Source: Thermodesulfovibrionales bacterium (GTDB lineage: Bacteria > Nitrospirota > Thermodesulfovibrionia > Thermodesulfovibrionales > UBA9159). Taken from it: 41,786 bases of DNA. Each line of letters starts with the position of its first letter. The first letter of the stretch is position 1. Shown here in pieces: positions 17,249 through 26,222 of this stretch. Below the pieces are notes generated by a model that worked only from the letters and a program-made list of their open reading frames with translations, was not told the DNA's origin and did no database searches. The position numbers were made by a program, and so were the translations under genes. The stretch spans positions 1-41,786 of the forward strand of contig DASRZP010000075.1 of assembly GCA_035686305.1 (NCBI GenBank). The letters are read 5' to 3'.

Positions 17249-18266
17249 AGGCAGAGAGTCCCCTCACAAGGGCTTCAACGAGCTTGGTCCTCAAGGGTTT
17301 ATCATAGGCGAGGTTCACCGGGAGTTCAATAAGGACGGCGGGCGCGTTCATGGAGCTCAGGAGCGGCAGATTCATCTCCCGATAGATGATGTCGTTCTTG
17401 AATTCTGCACCGAGCGTCTTCCCCAGACCCTCGGAAAGGGCCTTGCTCTTTTCGATGAACCTCTTCTGTCTCGATATCAGACTGTACAGTTCTGTCGGTT
17501 GGGCCTCAGTAGTCGACGGTTCAGTGAAACAGGTGAAGATGACAAAGGCGGACGAAAGCGAGAGGTGTATGCTGATGAAGGCGTCAAGGGGTTTCTGATT
17601 TGCTGCGAAGGCCCTGTCGGTGATCGACAGGAACTGGTCGGACTTCCTCGTCAGCGTCGCATGCCTGTTCTTTCTCGTGAGGACAGCCTCCAAATCGCGC
17701 GCAATAGAAAGCGTTATGTCCTTTTCCCTGAGATCTCCTGAGATGATGCCCAGGTCGTATCCGCCGTGACCGGGGTCGAGGACTACGTGGAACCCGGGAG
17801 ACATATCGGGAAGCCCGCTTTCTTTGGTCGCCGGCCGGCGGCCTTCGTCTCCGGACACCGGTATGACATCAAGTGAGAGTCGCGGGGGTGAGGACAGCTG
17901 CAAGACCTTTATCTTGAAAGGGGTACTCTGGTTTATGAGATAGACGTTTCCCTTCAACAATGTCTCAACGTCCGGAATGTTCTTCGTCGTGAGTCTGACA
18001 GGCACAGGAAACCGTACCTTTATCTGGTCCCGTGCGGGTGTAACGACTATGGCCCTGATGAAAAGATCATCTGCTGCTTCAAAGACAAAGCGGCTGAACC
18101 CCTCATTCCTGCTGAATCTGATCGATACGTCAACAGGAGAGGGAAGGGGACTTCCGCCTCCCTTTACCTGCGCAAGGGCTGTCTCAAGGCCCGTTCCGAG
18201 GAAGAGTGCCAGGAGGAGGGCCCCGAATCCTTTCATCAGCCTTTTCATTGCAGTATAATTTCTCAT
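17235..18266 (-). CDS. N-acetylmuramoyl-L-alanine amidase (Amidase_3), exported
   Basis: 343 residues; ATG at 18248 (MKRLMKGFG) is an equally good start and neither has a ribosome site. Signal peptide about 1-32. An AMIN-like beta domain (about 45-135) precedes a zinc amidase domain (about 155-340): VVLDPGHGGYDLG with the first zinc His, EKDITLSIA with the Glu ligand, FISIHLS with the last His, and VLIELPVN with the catalytic Glu. The usual SIHANA stretch is replaced by SIHLSLSSAF and the following substrate loop differs, so the enzyme is divergent although the metal residues remain. It would cleave the amide between MurNAc and the stem peptide in the periplasm. It heads the GerM-murI-rph unit. 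The 262 bp upstream show no gene. Confidence 0.88.
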   Translation of the reverse strand: MRNYTAMKRLMKGFGALLLALFLGTGLETALAQVKGGGSPLPSPVDVSIRFSRNEGFSRFVFEAADDLFIRAIVVTPARDQIKVRFPVPVRLTTKNIPDVETLLKGNVYLINQSTPFKIKVLQLSSPPRLSLDVIPVSGDEGRRPATKESGLPDMSPGFHVVLDPGHGGYDLGIISGDLREKDITLSIARDLEAVLTRKNRHATLTRKSDQFLSITDRAFAANQKPLDAFISIHLSLSSAFVIFTCFTEPSTTEAQPTELYSLISRQKRFIEKSKALSEGLGKTLGAEFKNDIIYREMNLPLLSSMNAPAVLIELPVNLAYDKPLRTKLVEALVRGLSAYANR

Positions 18267-18528
18267 ATCTCAGTGAAGTTTTGCAACAGACCGTTGTCTT
18301 CCTTGATCAGCGAAAACCCCTGCTGAAGCGGTTAAGAGTCGACATAATCGGGCAATTGCTGCTTCCCACCATCGGTTGCCGGACGACGGCGAGCGACATC
18401 TCTGAAGTGCGGAGGGCCGAGGGAAAAAGCGATCTTTTCACGCCAATTATTGCGCAGCCTTGCGAGCACCTGCAGACGGTGAGAGAAGATGAGAGGATGA
18501 GCAGCGGTGGAAAGAGAGAAAGCTCTCT

Positions 18529-20943
18529 CTAGATGACCTCGACCATCTCCCATACTCCGCAGGGACAGACGCCCGCACAGAATCCGCATCCGATGCATTT
18601 CTCGTCATCAACGACATACTCATAGGAGCCGTCTTTGTATTCGACCCTGCTGATTGCACCCCAGTAACAGGTCGCCTCGCAGATGTGGCAATCACGGCAG
18701 GTTGCGCACGACATGCATCGGTTGGCCGAGGCCTCTGGGGAGACATCATCGCCGATGCACATGTCGTAATATTCGGTCTTGACCTTCTCATAGGCTATCA
18801 CCTGCTTGATCTCGGGCTGGCGGGGCGCATGCATCAATTCGTAATGGATGATGTCTGCAGTGATCCTCCCATGACCAATGGCATGGGTAACGAGACCGAG
18901 GCCCGTAACGTCGCCGATGGCATAGACTTTGACGTCAGATGTCTGGAATTTGTCGTTGACCGGTATCCATCCGCGTTCCGTGTGGATTCCCGGGGGGAGG
19001 AAGTCGAGTTGGGGAACATCGCCGATGGACATGACGACGAAGTCTGCGTCGAGGGATGTGCCATCCTTGAAGAAGATTCTCCTCTCAGTCTTATCATAAC
19101 GATCAGTAACCTTCGGCCAGATTATTTCAGTGCCCTTTGCCTTGGCGATCTCCATCTCAGCACCGAAGGCAGCGGGCTTCTGAATATCAACGGCCACGAC
19201 CGATTCTGCACCGTTGTTGTACGCCTCTGAGGCGACATCCATTCCGACATTTCCCGCACCGATGACGACGACCTTCTTGCCGGCAAGGTCTGGCTTATTG
19301 CCCAGGTTAACGTCCCTCAGAAAATCATAGGCGGACACGATCTCCTCAGAACCGGGGAAGGATACCTTTCTCGGCTGGTGGGCGCCGCATGCCAGGATGA
19401 CGACTTCATGACTCTTGTATATCGCATCGAATTCCTGTCGCGTCACCGTCGTGTTCAGATAGAGGTTGACGCCGAGTTCCTTAAAGCGCTGAACCTCTTT
19501 TTCGAGGATCTGATGGGGGAGCCGTTCCCTCGGGATGCAGAGTTCTATCTTGCCACCAAGCTTGCCCGTAGATTCGTAGATGTCAACGGCATGCCCCTTC
19601 AGGGCCAGTTGCCATGCAGCGCTCATGCCTGCCGGTCCGCCGCCGATAACGGCTATGGTATGTCCCGTTGCAGGCTCTTTCTTCGGTGCAGGAAGGTCAA
19701 GGGCAAGCTTCCCCATCATGTCTATTTCGAGGGGCTTGTCGAGATGCGCCCTTGTGCAGCTCTGCATGCAGAGGTTCGGACAGATCTCCCCGCAGACCGT
19801 CGCGGGTAGGGGGCTGTACTTCAGCACCAGTTCCAGGGCGTCATTCAGCCTACCCTGCCTGATGAGCGATGCCCTCTTGTGCGACGGGATCTGTGTCGGA
19901 CAGGCATACGCGCAGGGCGGCGCAAATTTCTCATTTGACCAAAGGGGCTTGTTCCTCCTGTCTTTGCCCGTCGTGATATACGGCAGCAAGGTGAGGTCAT
20001 GGTTCAGATATGCTGCGAATATGCCGCCCTGGCCTACCTCTTTGTCCCACAGGTTCTTCCTGAAATCGGAGGTAGACATCCTGAACCATTTTTTCCCCCT
20101 CTTTTCCTGAGGCGTATACGCCATGAGCTTCTTCCAGTCTTCGGCAGAGCGCGTCAGCTCAGGATAATACGATGACCTGTCAACGGCATCAAGGAAGGGC
20201 ATCATGTTTGTCTTGAGCCATTCCCAGTCCTGCTGAGTGAGGTCAAGGAGTTTAACATCCCTTTCGCTGTATCCCTGGATCGGGCCCCTGAAGTAGATGG
20301 TCCCTCCCACCATGCCGACGCAGGGACGGTAGCCAAGAATGTTTTCCGGGTTTCTCGGGTTTACGCCGCAGACCACCGCGATTCCCCCTGCCTTAAATTC
20401 TGCGAAGGAGTCCCCAACATCCCTGAAGTACCAGGACTGAGGGGGGTCGAAGCGCGGGTTCTGCTTTGTCATGGTATCGCAACGGGCGCCTCCGCTTCCC
20501 TGGACATAGAGGATACCCTGCGCTGCCGCATTAAAGGCGCCGTTCGTCACATCCCCCAGGACGGTTATCTTCGCCCCGCAGTCAAGCCATCCGATATCAT
20601 CGGATGAACTCCCCCGCACCAGTATTTCAGTCCCCGGCATTCCCATACCGCCGGTCCTCTGTCCGACAGGGCCGTCGATCGTTATCGTCACCCACTCACC
20701 CCTCGGCCAGATGCGACCGCCGATACCATGCTGGCCATCGGCAAGGATATGGAGTTCCCGCGCACCATCACGTACGGCATTCTGTATCTGCTCTTCAAGA
20801 ATCCTCGAAGGGACGCGGTTGCCCTTTACATTCCCCGGTATGGTGGCCACACTCTTGCTGACCTCTTGTCCGCCGGCCCTTGCCTTCCGGCCCTTGCCTC
20901 CGGGTGACGGTTTCTTGACCTCTAAACCCTTCTTAGCACGCAT
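18529..20943 (-). CDS. glutamate synthase: GXGXG domain fused to GltD-type oxidoreductase and ferredoxin
   Basis: 804 residues combining parts that are separate in most bacteria. Residues about 35-290 form the GXGXG beta-helix of the glutamate synthase large subunit (GQRTGGMGMPGTEILVRG, GAKITVLGDVTNGAFNAAAQG). Then comes the GltD-like part: N-terminal cysteine cluster (CAYACPTQIP to CGEICPNLCMQSC), FAD site IAVIGGGPAGMSAAWQL, NAD(P)H site VVVIGAGNVGMDVA and the second FAD motif VYAIGDVTG. The C-terminus adds two Fe-S motifs (CMSCATCRDCHICEATC and CIGCGFCAGVCPCG). It is the last gene of a three-gene unit and overlaps the FMN subunit gene by 11 bp. It probably brings electrons from NAD(P)H or ferredoxin to the FMN subunit. 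Confidence 0.92.
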   Translation of the reverse strand: MRAKKGLEVKKPSPGGKGRKARAGGQEVSKSVATIPGNVKGNRVPSRILEEQIQNAVRDGARELHILADGQHGIGGRIWPRGEWVTITIDGPVGQRTGGMGMPGTEILVRGSSSDDIGWLDCGAKITVLGDVTNGAFNAAAQGILYVQGSGGARCDTMTKQNPRFDPPQSWYFRDVGDSFAEFKAGGIAVVCGVNPRNPENILGYRPCVGMVGGTIYFRGPIQGYSERDVKLLDLTQQDWEWLKTNMMPFLDAVDRSSYYPELTRSAEDWKKLMAYTPQEKRGKKWFRMSTSDFRKNLWDKEVGQGGIFAAYLNHDLTLLPYITTGKDRRNKPLWSNEKFAPPCAYACPTQIPSHKRASLIRQGRLNDALELVLKYSPLPATVCGEICPNLCMQSCTRAHLDKPLEIDMMGKLALDLPAPKKEPATGHTIAVIGGGPAGMSAAWQLALKGHAVDIYESTGKLGGKIELCIPRERLPHQILEKEVQRFKELGVNLYLNTTVTRQEFDAIYKSHEVVILACGAHQPRKVSFPGSEEIVSAYDFLRDVNLGNKPDLAGKKVVVIGAGNVGMDVASEAYNNGAESVVAVDIQKPAAFGAEMEIAKAKGTEIIWPKVTDRYDKTERRIFFKDGTSLDADFVVMSIGDVPQLDFLPPGIHTERGWIPVNDKFQTSDVKVYAIGDVTGLGLVTHAIGHGRITADIIHYELMHAPRQPEIKQVIAYEKVKTEYYDMCIGDDVSPEASANRCMSCATCRDCHICEATCYWGAISRVEYKDGSYEYVVDDEKCIGCGFCAGVCPCGVWEMVEVI

Positions 20944-22594
20944 AGCTGATCTCTAACCTCTCTGCCATCGCCTTGTCTTCGATGCTCAACCCGTCGGACA
21001 TGCCGATCGGGAGTTCCGTGCTCCTGCCCATGGGCGCGAATATCTTTCTCAGTTCCACATCGGCGGCCTTAAATGTCTCTACCACGCGCTCGGCCACCTT
21101 GTCGGTGTCGAGTCTCCTGTAAAGCTTCGGGTCCTGCGTGGTTATCCCCCTCGGACACTTGCCGGTGTTGCAGAGGTTACAGCGGTTGTATTCGTCACCA
21201 AAGCAGTCTGCCGCAGCCTGCATGATGTATTTGCCGATCGAGACTGCCGAAGCCCCGAGCATGATGAGGGCCGCGGCATTAGCGGCAAGATTCCCTTTCT
21301 TCCCGACGCCGCCGGCCGCTATAAGGGGAAGCTCGTTCTGTTTGCCCTGTTTCACAAGGTCGAGATAACAGTCTCTTATATTTGACGCAATCGGATGGCC
21401 CATTTTATCTAGGGACACATTATACGCTGCGCCCGTCCCACCGTCCTCACCGTCAATAGAAAGGGCAGCGGCATAGGGGTTTCTCGCCAGATTGTTCAGC
21501 ACGGCCCGGGCAGTCTTCGTGCCTGATATCTTGGGATAGACGGGCACCCTGAAGCCCCAGGCCATGGACATGGACTGGATCATCTTAGCGACAGCTTCTT
21601 CAATGGAGTACTTCGTCTGGTGAGTGGGAGGCGAGGCAAGGTCGACAAACTGCGGTACACCACGAATGCTCGCTATGAGCTTGAGTACCTTCTGGGCCAT
21701 GAGCAATCCGCCGTCACCGGGCTTCGCTCCCTGACCGTACTTGATCTCTATGGCAGCCGGGTCTTCCACCATGTGGGGCAGGGCATGGATGATCTCGTCC
21801 CATCCGAAATAGCCGGAGGCGATCTGGATGATAAAGTATTTCAGATACCTTGACTTCAGGAGTCTTGGCGGCATTCCGCCTTCGCCCGAGCACATAACAA
21901 CGGGCAGTCCCTCAACCTCGTTGAGATAGGCCACGCCCATGGCAAGTCCTTCCCACATGGGAGGAGAGAGGGCGCCGACAGACATGCTGCCGATCATGAT
22001 AGGGAATATCTCGCGCACGGGAGGGATAAAGGTTCCGCTCTCCCTGTCAACAACCAAGGTGCCATCAGTGATCCTCAACGGTAATTCCTCCGGGGACAAG
22101 ATTCTTCCGAGGAGGGACCTGACCCGGAATTCATGCCTTCCGGCATCGAGCGCAGGATCGGTAAGCATCGAGATCCTCGTGAATTTGAGTTTGTCCAGGG
22201 TCGATGTTGCCGGATCGTTTCTCCTGCCGCCCCTCTTATAGGGTTCCCCGCCTTTATTCTTGTAATGATAGAACTTGTTCTGGAAATTGTACTCGGGCTC
22301 GATTGCCTCATTCGGGCACACGAGGGTGCAGGTCCCGCAGCCTGTGCAGTACCGTTCCATATCAAGCACCTGCTCAACAATCTGGGTAACCTTTCTTACG
22401 GCCACGGGCTTCGGAATGGGACCTTCTGACTGGACCGTCCTCAGGACCTTGACCGTTGGCTCGATGGCTTTGACAGGGCAGACGGCAGTGCATCTTCCGC
22501 ACCTTTTGCACCGGTCATCTCTCCAGCGGATGATATAGGGAAACTCCCTCAGGGAGAGTTGATGGTTATGGTCTAACCGTGAAGCTGGTTCCAT
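20933..22594 (-). CDS. glutamate synthase FMN subunit with N-terminal ferredoxin domain
   Basis: 553 residues; AGGAGGT six nt before the ATG. Two 4Fe-4S motifs lie near the N-terminus (CKRCGRCTAVCP and CTGCGTCTLVCP). The large domain is the FMN-binding glutamate synthase barrel: PIMIGSMSVGALS, EIKYGQGAKPGDGG, GGTGAAYNVSLD, and the cysteine cluster CNLCNTGKCPRGITTQDP that holds the Fe-S centre. It converts 2-oxoglutarate plus ammonia from the amidotransferase subunit to glutamate. This is the archaeal-type arrangement in which amidotransferase, FMN and GXGXG parts are separate genes. It overlaps both neighbours. Confidence 0.94.
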   Translation of the reverse strand: MEPASRLDHNHQLSLREFPYIIRWRDDRCKRCGRCTAVCPVKAIEPTVKVLRTVQSEGPIPKPVAVRKVTQIVEQVLDMERYCTGCGTCTLVCPNEAIEPEYNFQNKFYHYKNKGGEPYKRGGRRNDPATSTLDKLKFTRISMLTDPALDAGRHEFRVRSLLGRILSPEELPLRITDGTLVVDRESGTFIPPVREIFPIMIGSMSVGALSPPMWEGLAMGVAYLNEVEGLPVVMCSGEGGMPPRLLKSRYLKYFIIQIASGYFGWDEIIHALPHMVEDPAAIEIKYGQGAKPGDGGLLMAQKVLKLIASIRGVPQFVDLASPPTHQTKYSIEEAVAKMIQSMSMAWGFRVPVYPKISGTKTARAVLNNLARNPYAAALSIDGEDGGTGAAYNVSLDKMGHPIASNIRDCYLDLVKQGKQNELPLIAAGGVGKKGNLAANAAALIMLGASAVSIGKYIMQAAADCFGDEYNRCNLCNTGKCPRGITTQDPKLYRRLDTDKVAERVVETFKAADVELRKIFAPMGRSTELPIGMSDGLSIEDKAMAERLEISYAC

Positions 22595-23682
22595 ACTGTT
22601 ACCTCCTGCGCCTGAGGCGAGATCATGACCATATCATATTTCATGGGGAAGATGTCCTTGGCCCTGTCCCGTTTCGGGACGGCCTTGTCAATACCGCATT
22701 CCTCAGACATTAACGCGTATTTGCCTTTAACCCCACCGACTGCACCGGGCCTCAGTTTTTTCGAGTCCTGCACCATAAAGCAGGTGCCGTCAGGAGTAAA
22801 ACCGATGACCATGTTCGGACCGTCGATACAGAGCGGTCTCAATGATTGCTTCATGAGTCTCAGCGATTCCCTGTCTTCCCTTTGCTCTATCTCCGATGTC
22901 TTGAGAGGGGTAATGACGTCCTTATAGTACCTGAGGGGAAGACCCAGTTGCCTGGCAGAGTAATGGAGGATGTGCGTGAAGACCTCGCTGTCGCTGTTGT
23001 ATCCCGCGTAGCCCGGAACGCCTCTGCCCATGAGGAACTCCCGGATAGGCACAAAGGCAGTATTCTCGCCGTTGGTCATGGAGCAATACCCCTGAATAAA
23101 GAACGGATGGCAGGCGTAAAGATAGATGGCATAGTTTGTATTCTGTCTTCCCTGAGCAAGGATGATCTTCGCTTTCAACCCGTCCCTGTCAAGGCCGAAG
23201 AACTCCCCCACCTCGAGCGGGTCTCCAACCTCCTTCAGGGTAATCACATCGGGATAGAAGGAAAAAGCGAAGATCGACCCATCAGGCTCGCCTGCCCTCC
23301 TCAGGGCGAGGCGTGTGTTCACCAGGAGGTCTTCCTTCTCACTCATCGGCCTGCTCCGGTACTCAGCCGGATAGTCGTAGGCCCGTGCGAAGTAGCAGTC
23401 GCGGCGCGTGATTCCCTTGACCGGCTTTATTCTCGGGGTCCATTCGTGCTTGAGCTTAAACCCTTGCTTCTTCATGAAGTCATCAAGGGCCTTCTTCCCG
23501 CTGTTTGAACAGATACCGGACAGCACCGGATACTTCTTCAGGCCCTCGAATTCTCCGCCGAGATCCTTAAGGGTGAGGCCGAGACCTGAACCATCGTGAC
23601 CTTCCTTCATGGTTTCGAGGGCAAGGATATTCTCCATGGGTGAAAAAAAGTTCCGTGATGTTATCGCAGCAAGTCTGCACAT
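22573..23682 (-). CDS. glutamate synthase glutaminase subunit (class II amidotransferase)
   Basis: 369 residues. Cys2 directly after the initiator Met (MCRLAAIT) is the N-terminal nucleophile of class II glutamine amidotransferases; EGHDGSGLGL, RDCYFARAY, GYAGYNSDSEVF and the terminal region match the GlxB/GltB-type glutaminase. It releases ammonia from glutamine for the FMN subunit. GAGGTG about 8 nt upstream sets the start. First gene of the three-gene synthase unit; transcription would pass a terminator hairpin 42 bp before the ATG, see the attenuator entries. Confidence 0.92.
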   Translation of the reverse strand: MCRLAAITSRNFFSPMENILALETMKEGHDGSGLGLTLKDLGGEFEGLKKYPVLSGICSNSGKKALDDFMKKQGFKLKHEWTPRIKPVKGITRRDCYFARAYDYPAEYRSRPMSEKEDLLVNTRLALRRAGEPDGSIFAFSFYPDVITLKEVGDPLEVGEFFGLDRDGLKAKIILAQGRQNTNYAIYLYACHPFFIQGYCSMTNGENTAFVPIREFLMGRGVPGYAGYNSDSEVFTHILHYSARQLGLPLRYYKDVITPLKTSEIEQREDRESLRLMKQSLRPLCIDGPNMVIGFTPDGTCFMVQDSKKLRPGAVGGVKGKYALMSEECGIDKAVPKRDRAKDIFPMKYDMVMISPQAQEVTVWNQLHG

Positions 23683-23723
23683 TATCTGTCACCTCATCAT
23701 GGAATGAAAACCCTTTTTACAGT

Positions 23724-23764
23724 CAAAAAAAGCGTCTGGAGCCGGGGCATCGGCGTCAGACGCT
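23724..23764 (-). terminator. intrinsic terminator or attenuator ahead of glutamate synthase
   Basis: AGCGTCTG (23731-23738) pairs perfectly with CAGACGCT (23757-23764); inside, GCCG pairs with CGGC around a 6-nt loop. On the minus strand the stem is followed by seven T residues. It lies 108 bp after the response-regulator gene and 42 bp before the glutaminase start, but also downstream of a good promoter, so it can act both as end of the upstream operon and as a leader terminator. Confidence 0.88.
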
Positions 23765-23792
23765 GGAGAACGTCAACAACTCCAATCGATTT

Positions 23793-23822
23793 ATAATAAG
23801 AATTGAGCCTGGAGTTTGTCAA
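23793..23822 (-). promoter_or_regulatory. sigma70-type promoter for glutamate synthase leader
   Basis: Minus-strand TTGACA (23822-23817) and TATTAT (23798-23793) with an 18-nt spacer (TTATTA one base earlier gives 17). The predicted start near 23786 gives a leader of about 20 nt before the terminator stem. A second hairpin, GGAG with CTCC, and a GACG/CGTC pairing that would invade the terminator stem lie in that leader. Confidence 0.6.
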
Positions 23823-23871
23823 CTTTCGGCCTGAGCTCACTCAGCCCTTCGAATGCCTGCCGCCCCTGCGA

Positions 23872-24552
23872 TCACTCCCTGAACCTGTACCCGGCGCCGG
23901 AGACGGTGAAGATATATTCCGGTTTGGAGGGGTTCATTTCTATTTTCTGCCTGAGGTGCTGAATGTGGACGTCTATTACCCTGCTCCAAGAATAGATCTG
24001 TGAATCCTTCCATATCTGCCTGCGGATAACATCCCTGCTCAGGAGTTCTCCCTTCCTTGAGATGAGGAAACAGAGAAGCTCGTACTCCTTCTGGGTCAGA
24101 GTTATCTCCTTCCCGCCGACCGAGACGGTCCTCTTCTTGAAGTCGACGGCAAGATCGCCTATGACGACCCTCTCGGCCGAGAGGGGCTGGGACCTTCTCA
24201 GGCAGGCCTTGACCCGCGCAATGAGCTCGAGGGTTTCGAAGGGTTTAACCATGTAGTCATCGGCTCCGCTCTCGAGGCCTATGACCTTATCGGATACCTT
24301 GTCCCTTGCCGTGAGCATGAGTATCGGCATGGAAGGATAGCGGGTCCCCAGGTTCCTGCAGAGCTCGATACCATTGCCGTCGGGCAGCATGACGTCAAGG
24401 ATGATCAGGTCAGGAGTTTGATGAGAGAGGATCTTCTCAGCCTCCGACCATCTCTCCGCAGTAAGCGCAAGAAAGCCATGGAGTTCAAGATTTGCCTTCA
24501 GTACCTTGAGGATATCGGCATCGTCATCGACAAGGAGTATCGTGTGCTTCAT
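23872..24552 (-). CDS. OmpR-family response regulator
   Basis: 226 residues. Receiver domain 1-120 with acidic pocket VDDDAD, phosphoacceptor Asp in LIILDVMLPDGNG, the conserved Thr in MLTARDK and Lys in MVKPFE. A winged-helix DNA-binding domain follows (about 130-225; ITLTQKEYELLCFLISRKGELLSRD and VIDVHIQHLRQKI). Its ATG overlaps the stop of the kinase gene (ATGA), a typical cognate pair. Targets are unknown; glutamate synthase directly downstream and nrdJ upstream are candidates. Confidence 0.95.
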   Translation of the reverse strand: MKHTILLVDDDADILKVLKANLELHGFLALTAERWSEAEKILSHQTPDLIILDVMLPDGNGIELCRNLGTRYPSMPILMLTARDKVSDKVIGLESGADDYMVKPFETLELIARVKACLRRSQPLSAERVVIGDLAVDFKKRTVSVGGKEITLTQKEYELLCFLISRKGELLSRDVIRRQIWKDSQIYSWSRVIDVHIQHLRQKIEMNPSKPEYIFTVSGAGYRFRE

Positions 24553-26222
24553 TCCTGACCCCCATTGAAAAGCGGTAGCATGAAGAAGAAGGAGCTTCCC
24601 TCCAGGCCGTCGCTCACGACGCCTATCGTGCCGTGGTGGGCCTCTATGATGCCTTTCGATATAGCAAGTCCGAGTCCCGTTCCCGTCTTGTCACTCTTCG
24701 TATAGAAACGGTCGAAGATCCTCTCCTGTTCTTCCAGGGGAATCCCTGGGCCCCTGTCGGTAACGGTTACGACAACCCTTCCCCCCTTGTCCACTGCCCG
24801 AACTAAGACATCCGATCCGTCAGGGCTGTATTTAAGCGAGTTGGACAGAAGATTGATGAGCACCTGACGGAGCCTGTCTCCGTCTGCGATTGCGGGAAGA
24901 TTGTCCGGCGTCTCCACTCGGACGGAGATATTCCGTGTGACGGCAGAGGACGTGAAGCCTGCTACCACCTCACGGATGAGGAGCGACATATCCACTTCAG
25001 TGAAATGCAGCTCGGCTTTACCCTGCTCGATGCGTTCGAGGTCAAGGAGATCATTCACCATCCTGATGAGCCTTTCTGCATTCTTCTTTATGATATCAAA
25101 GAAGGTCAGGAGGTCAGCAAGTCTTGAAGGGCTTGCGGCGTCGCTGGTTCCGTCCGCTGCCAGGGCTATGGACTGAAGGCGCACCGATATGTAATCCATT
25201 GCTCCTTTGATCGAGGTCAGGGGCGTCCTCAGCTCATGGGACGCCTTTGCAACAAAATCTGATTTCTTCCTGTTCATCTCCGTAAGCTGTTCATTGGCAA
25301 CAGTCAATTTTCTGTTCGTCTCTTCGAGGTCTCTGACGGCATTTGCGATTCTCTCCTCAAGGGTAGTATGGTATTTTGTAAGCGATTGGGCCATGTCTGA
25401 GAAAGAATTGCCCAGGTCCTCGAGCTCGTCGCCGGTCCTGATGGCGTTTTCGGGCGAATGGACCCCTTCGGCAAAGGCCTTGATTGAAGCCTTGAGGCGG
25501 TGAACAGGGGAGATGACCATCCTCATCATCATGAGGTAGAGCGAAGAGAGGAGGAAGGCTGTTGTGATGAAACCGACCAGGAACATCGTCACCCGATTCT
25601 TCTTCAGCTGGGTAAAGGTATCTTCCATGGGGATGGTTATGCTTATGGCGCCTCTCACATCTCCCACGATGTAACCCTGCCTGTCATGGCAATGCAGACA
25701 GGCCGGTTCCACGTAAAGAGGGGCGGCGTATCTGAAGTATCGGGCGTTCCCTATGGTTTCGATTTTTGAGCGCTCTGTCGCGGCCTTTTCTTCGAAATCG
25801 GTGAGGGACCGTCGTTCGAAGGCATCGGGGGCATTCTCGGGATTCGTCAGCTTCAGGCTCGTAAGGTGAAACCAGTAGAGCCCTTTTTCTCTTGCATACT
25901 GGGAGAGGTCTTTTGTTACCGTAGCAGGGGTTTTCTTTATGAACTTCCTCCCTGTTGCGTCGGCCATTTCATCTCCCGTTCCGTCAGACTTGACCCAGGG
26001 GAGTTTTTCTACGAAGACGCCTCCGTGATCAGCGATCCATTGCCTTGTCAGGACGATCTGTTTGAAGATGACCGTTGCCTCATTCGCCACCTGTTTGCGG
26101 ATGAGCTCTTCCTGAAGCTGGACGAGAACAGAGAAGAGTATGCCGAGCGTCGTTGCCAGGACAGCACCTGTCCAGATGAGGAATTTCAGGGTAAGGTTGA
26201 TTCGTATATTTTTCTTGAACAT
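24549..26222 (-). CDS. sensor histidine kinase with c-type haem (Tll0287-like) sensor domain
   Basis: 557 residues. TM1 about 12-35, periplasmic domain about 40-208, TM2 about 211-234, HAMP about 235-290, coiled coil, HisKA with His329 in FVAKASHELRTPL, then HATPase with N box (INLLSNSLKYS), G1 (VTDRGPGIP) and G2 (GTGLGLAIS). The sensor matches the Tll0287-like (DUF3365) family: TRQWIADHGGVFV, LKLTNPENAPDAFE, and a haem site CLHCH (175-179) preceded by YRYAAPLYVEPA-like sequence. A covalently bound haem suggests that it senses redox state or a small gas outside the inner membrane. The gene starts immediately after the nrdJ stop (TAGATG) with a weak ribosome site, so it is probably coupled to nrdJ. 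Confidence 0.93.
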   Translation of the reverse strand: MFKKNIRINLTLKFLIWTGAVLATTLGILFSVLVQLQEELIRKQVANEATVIFKQIVLTRQWIADHGGVFVEKLPWVKSDGTGDEMADATGRKFIKKTPATVTKDLSQYAREKGLYWFHLTSLKLTNPENAPDAFERRSLTDFEEKAATERSKIETIGNARYFRYAAPLYVEPACLHCHDRQGYIVGDVRGAISITIPMEDTFTQLKKNRVTMFLVGFITTAFLLSSLYLMMMRMVISPVHRLKASIKAFAEGVHSPENAIRTGDELEDLGNSFSDMAQSLTKYHTTLEERIANAVRDLEETNRKLTVANEQLTEMNRKKSDFVAKASHELRTPLTSIKGAMDYISVRLQSIALAADGTSDAASPSRLADLLTFFDIIKKNAERLIRMVNDLLDLERIEQGKAELHFTEVDMSLLIREVVAGFTSSAVTRNISVRVETPDNLPAIADGDRLRQVLINLLSNSLKYSPDGSDVLVRAVDKGGRVVVTVTDRGPGIPLEEQERIFDRFYTKSDKTGTGLGLAISKGIIEAHHGTIGVVSDGLEGSSFFFMLPLFNGGQE

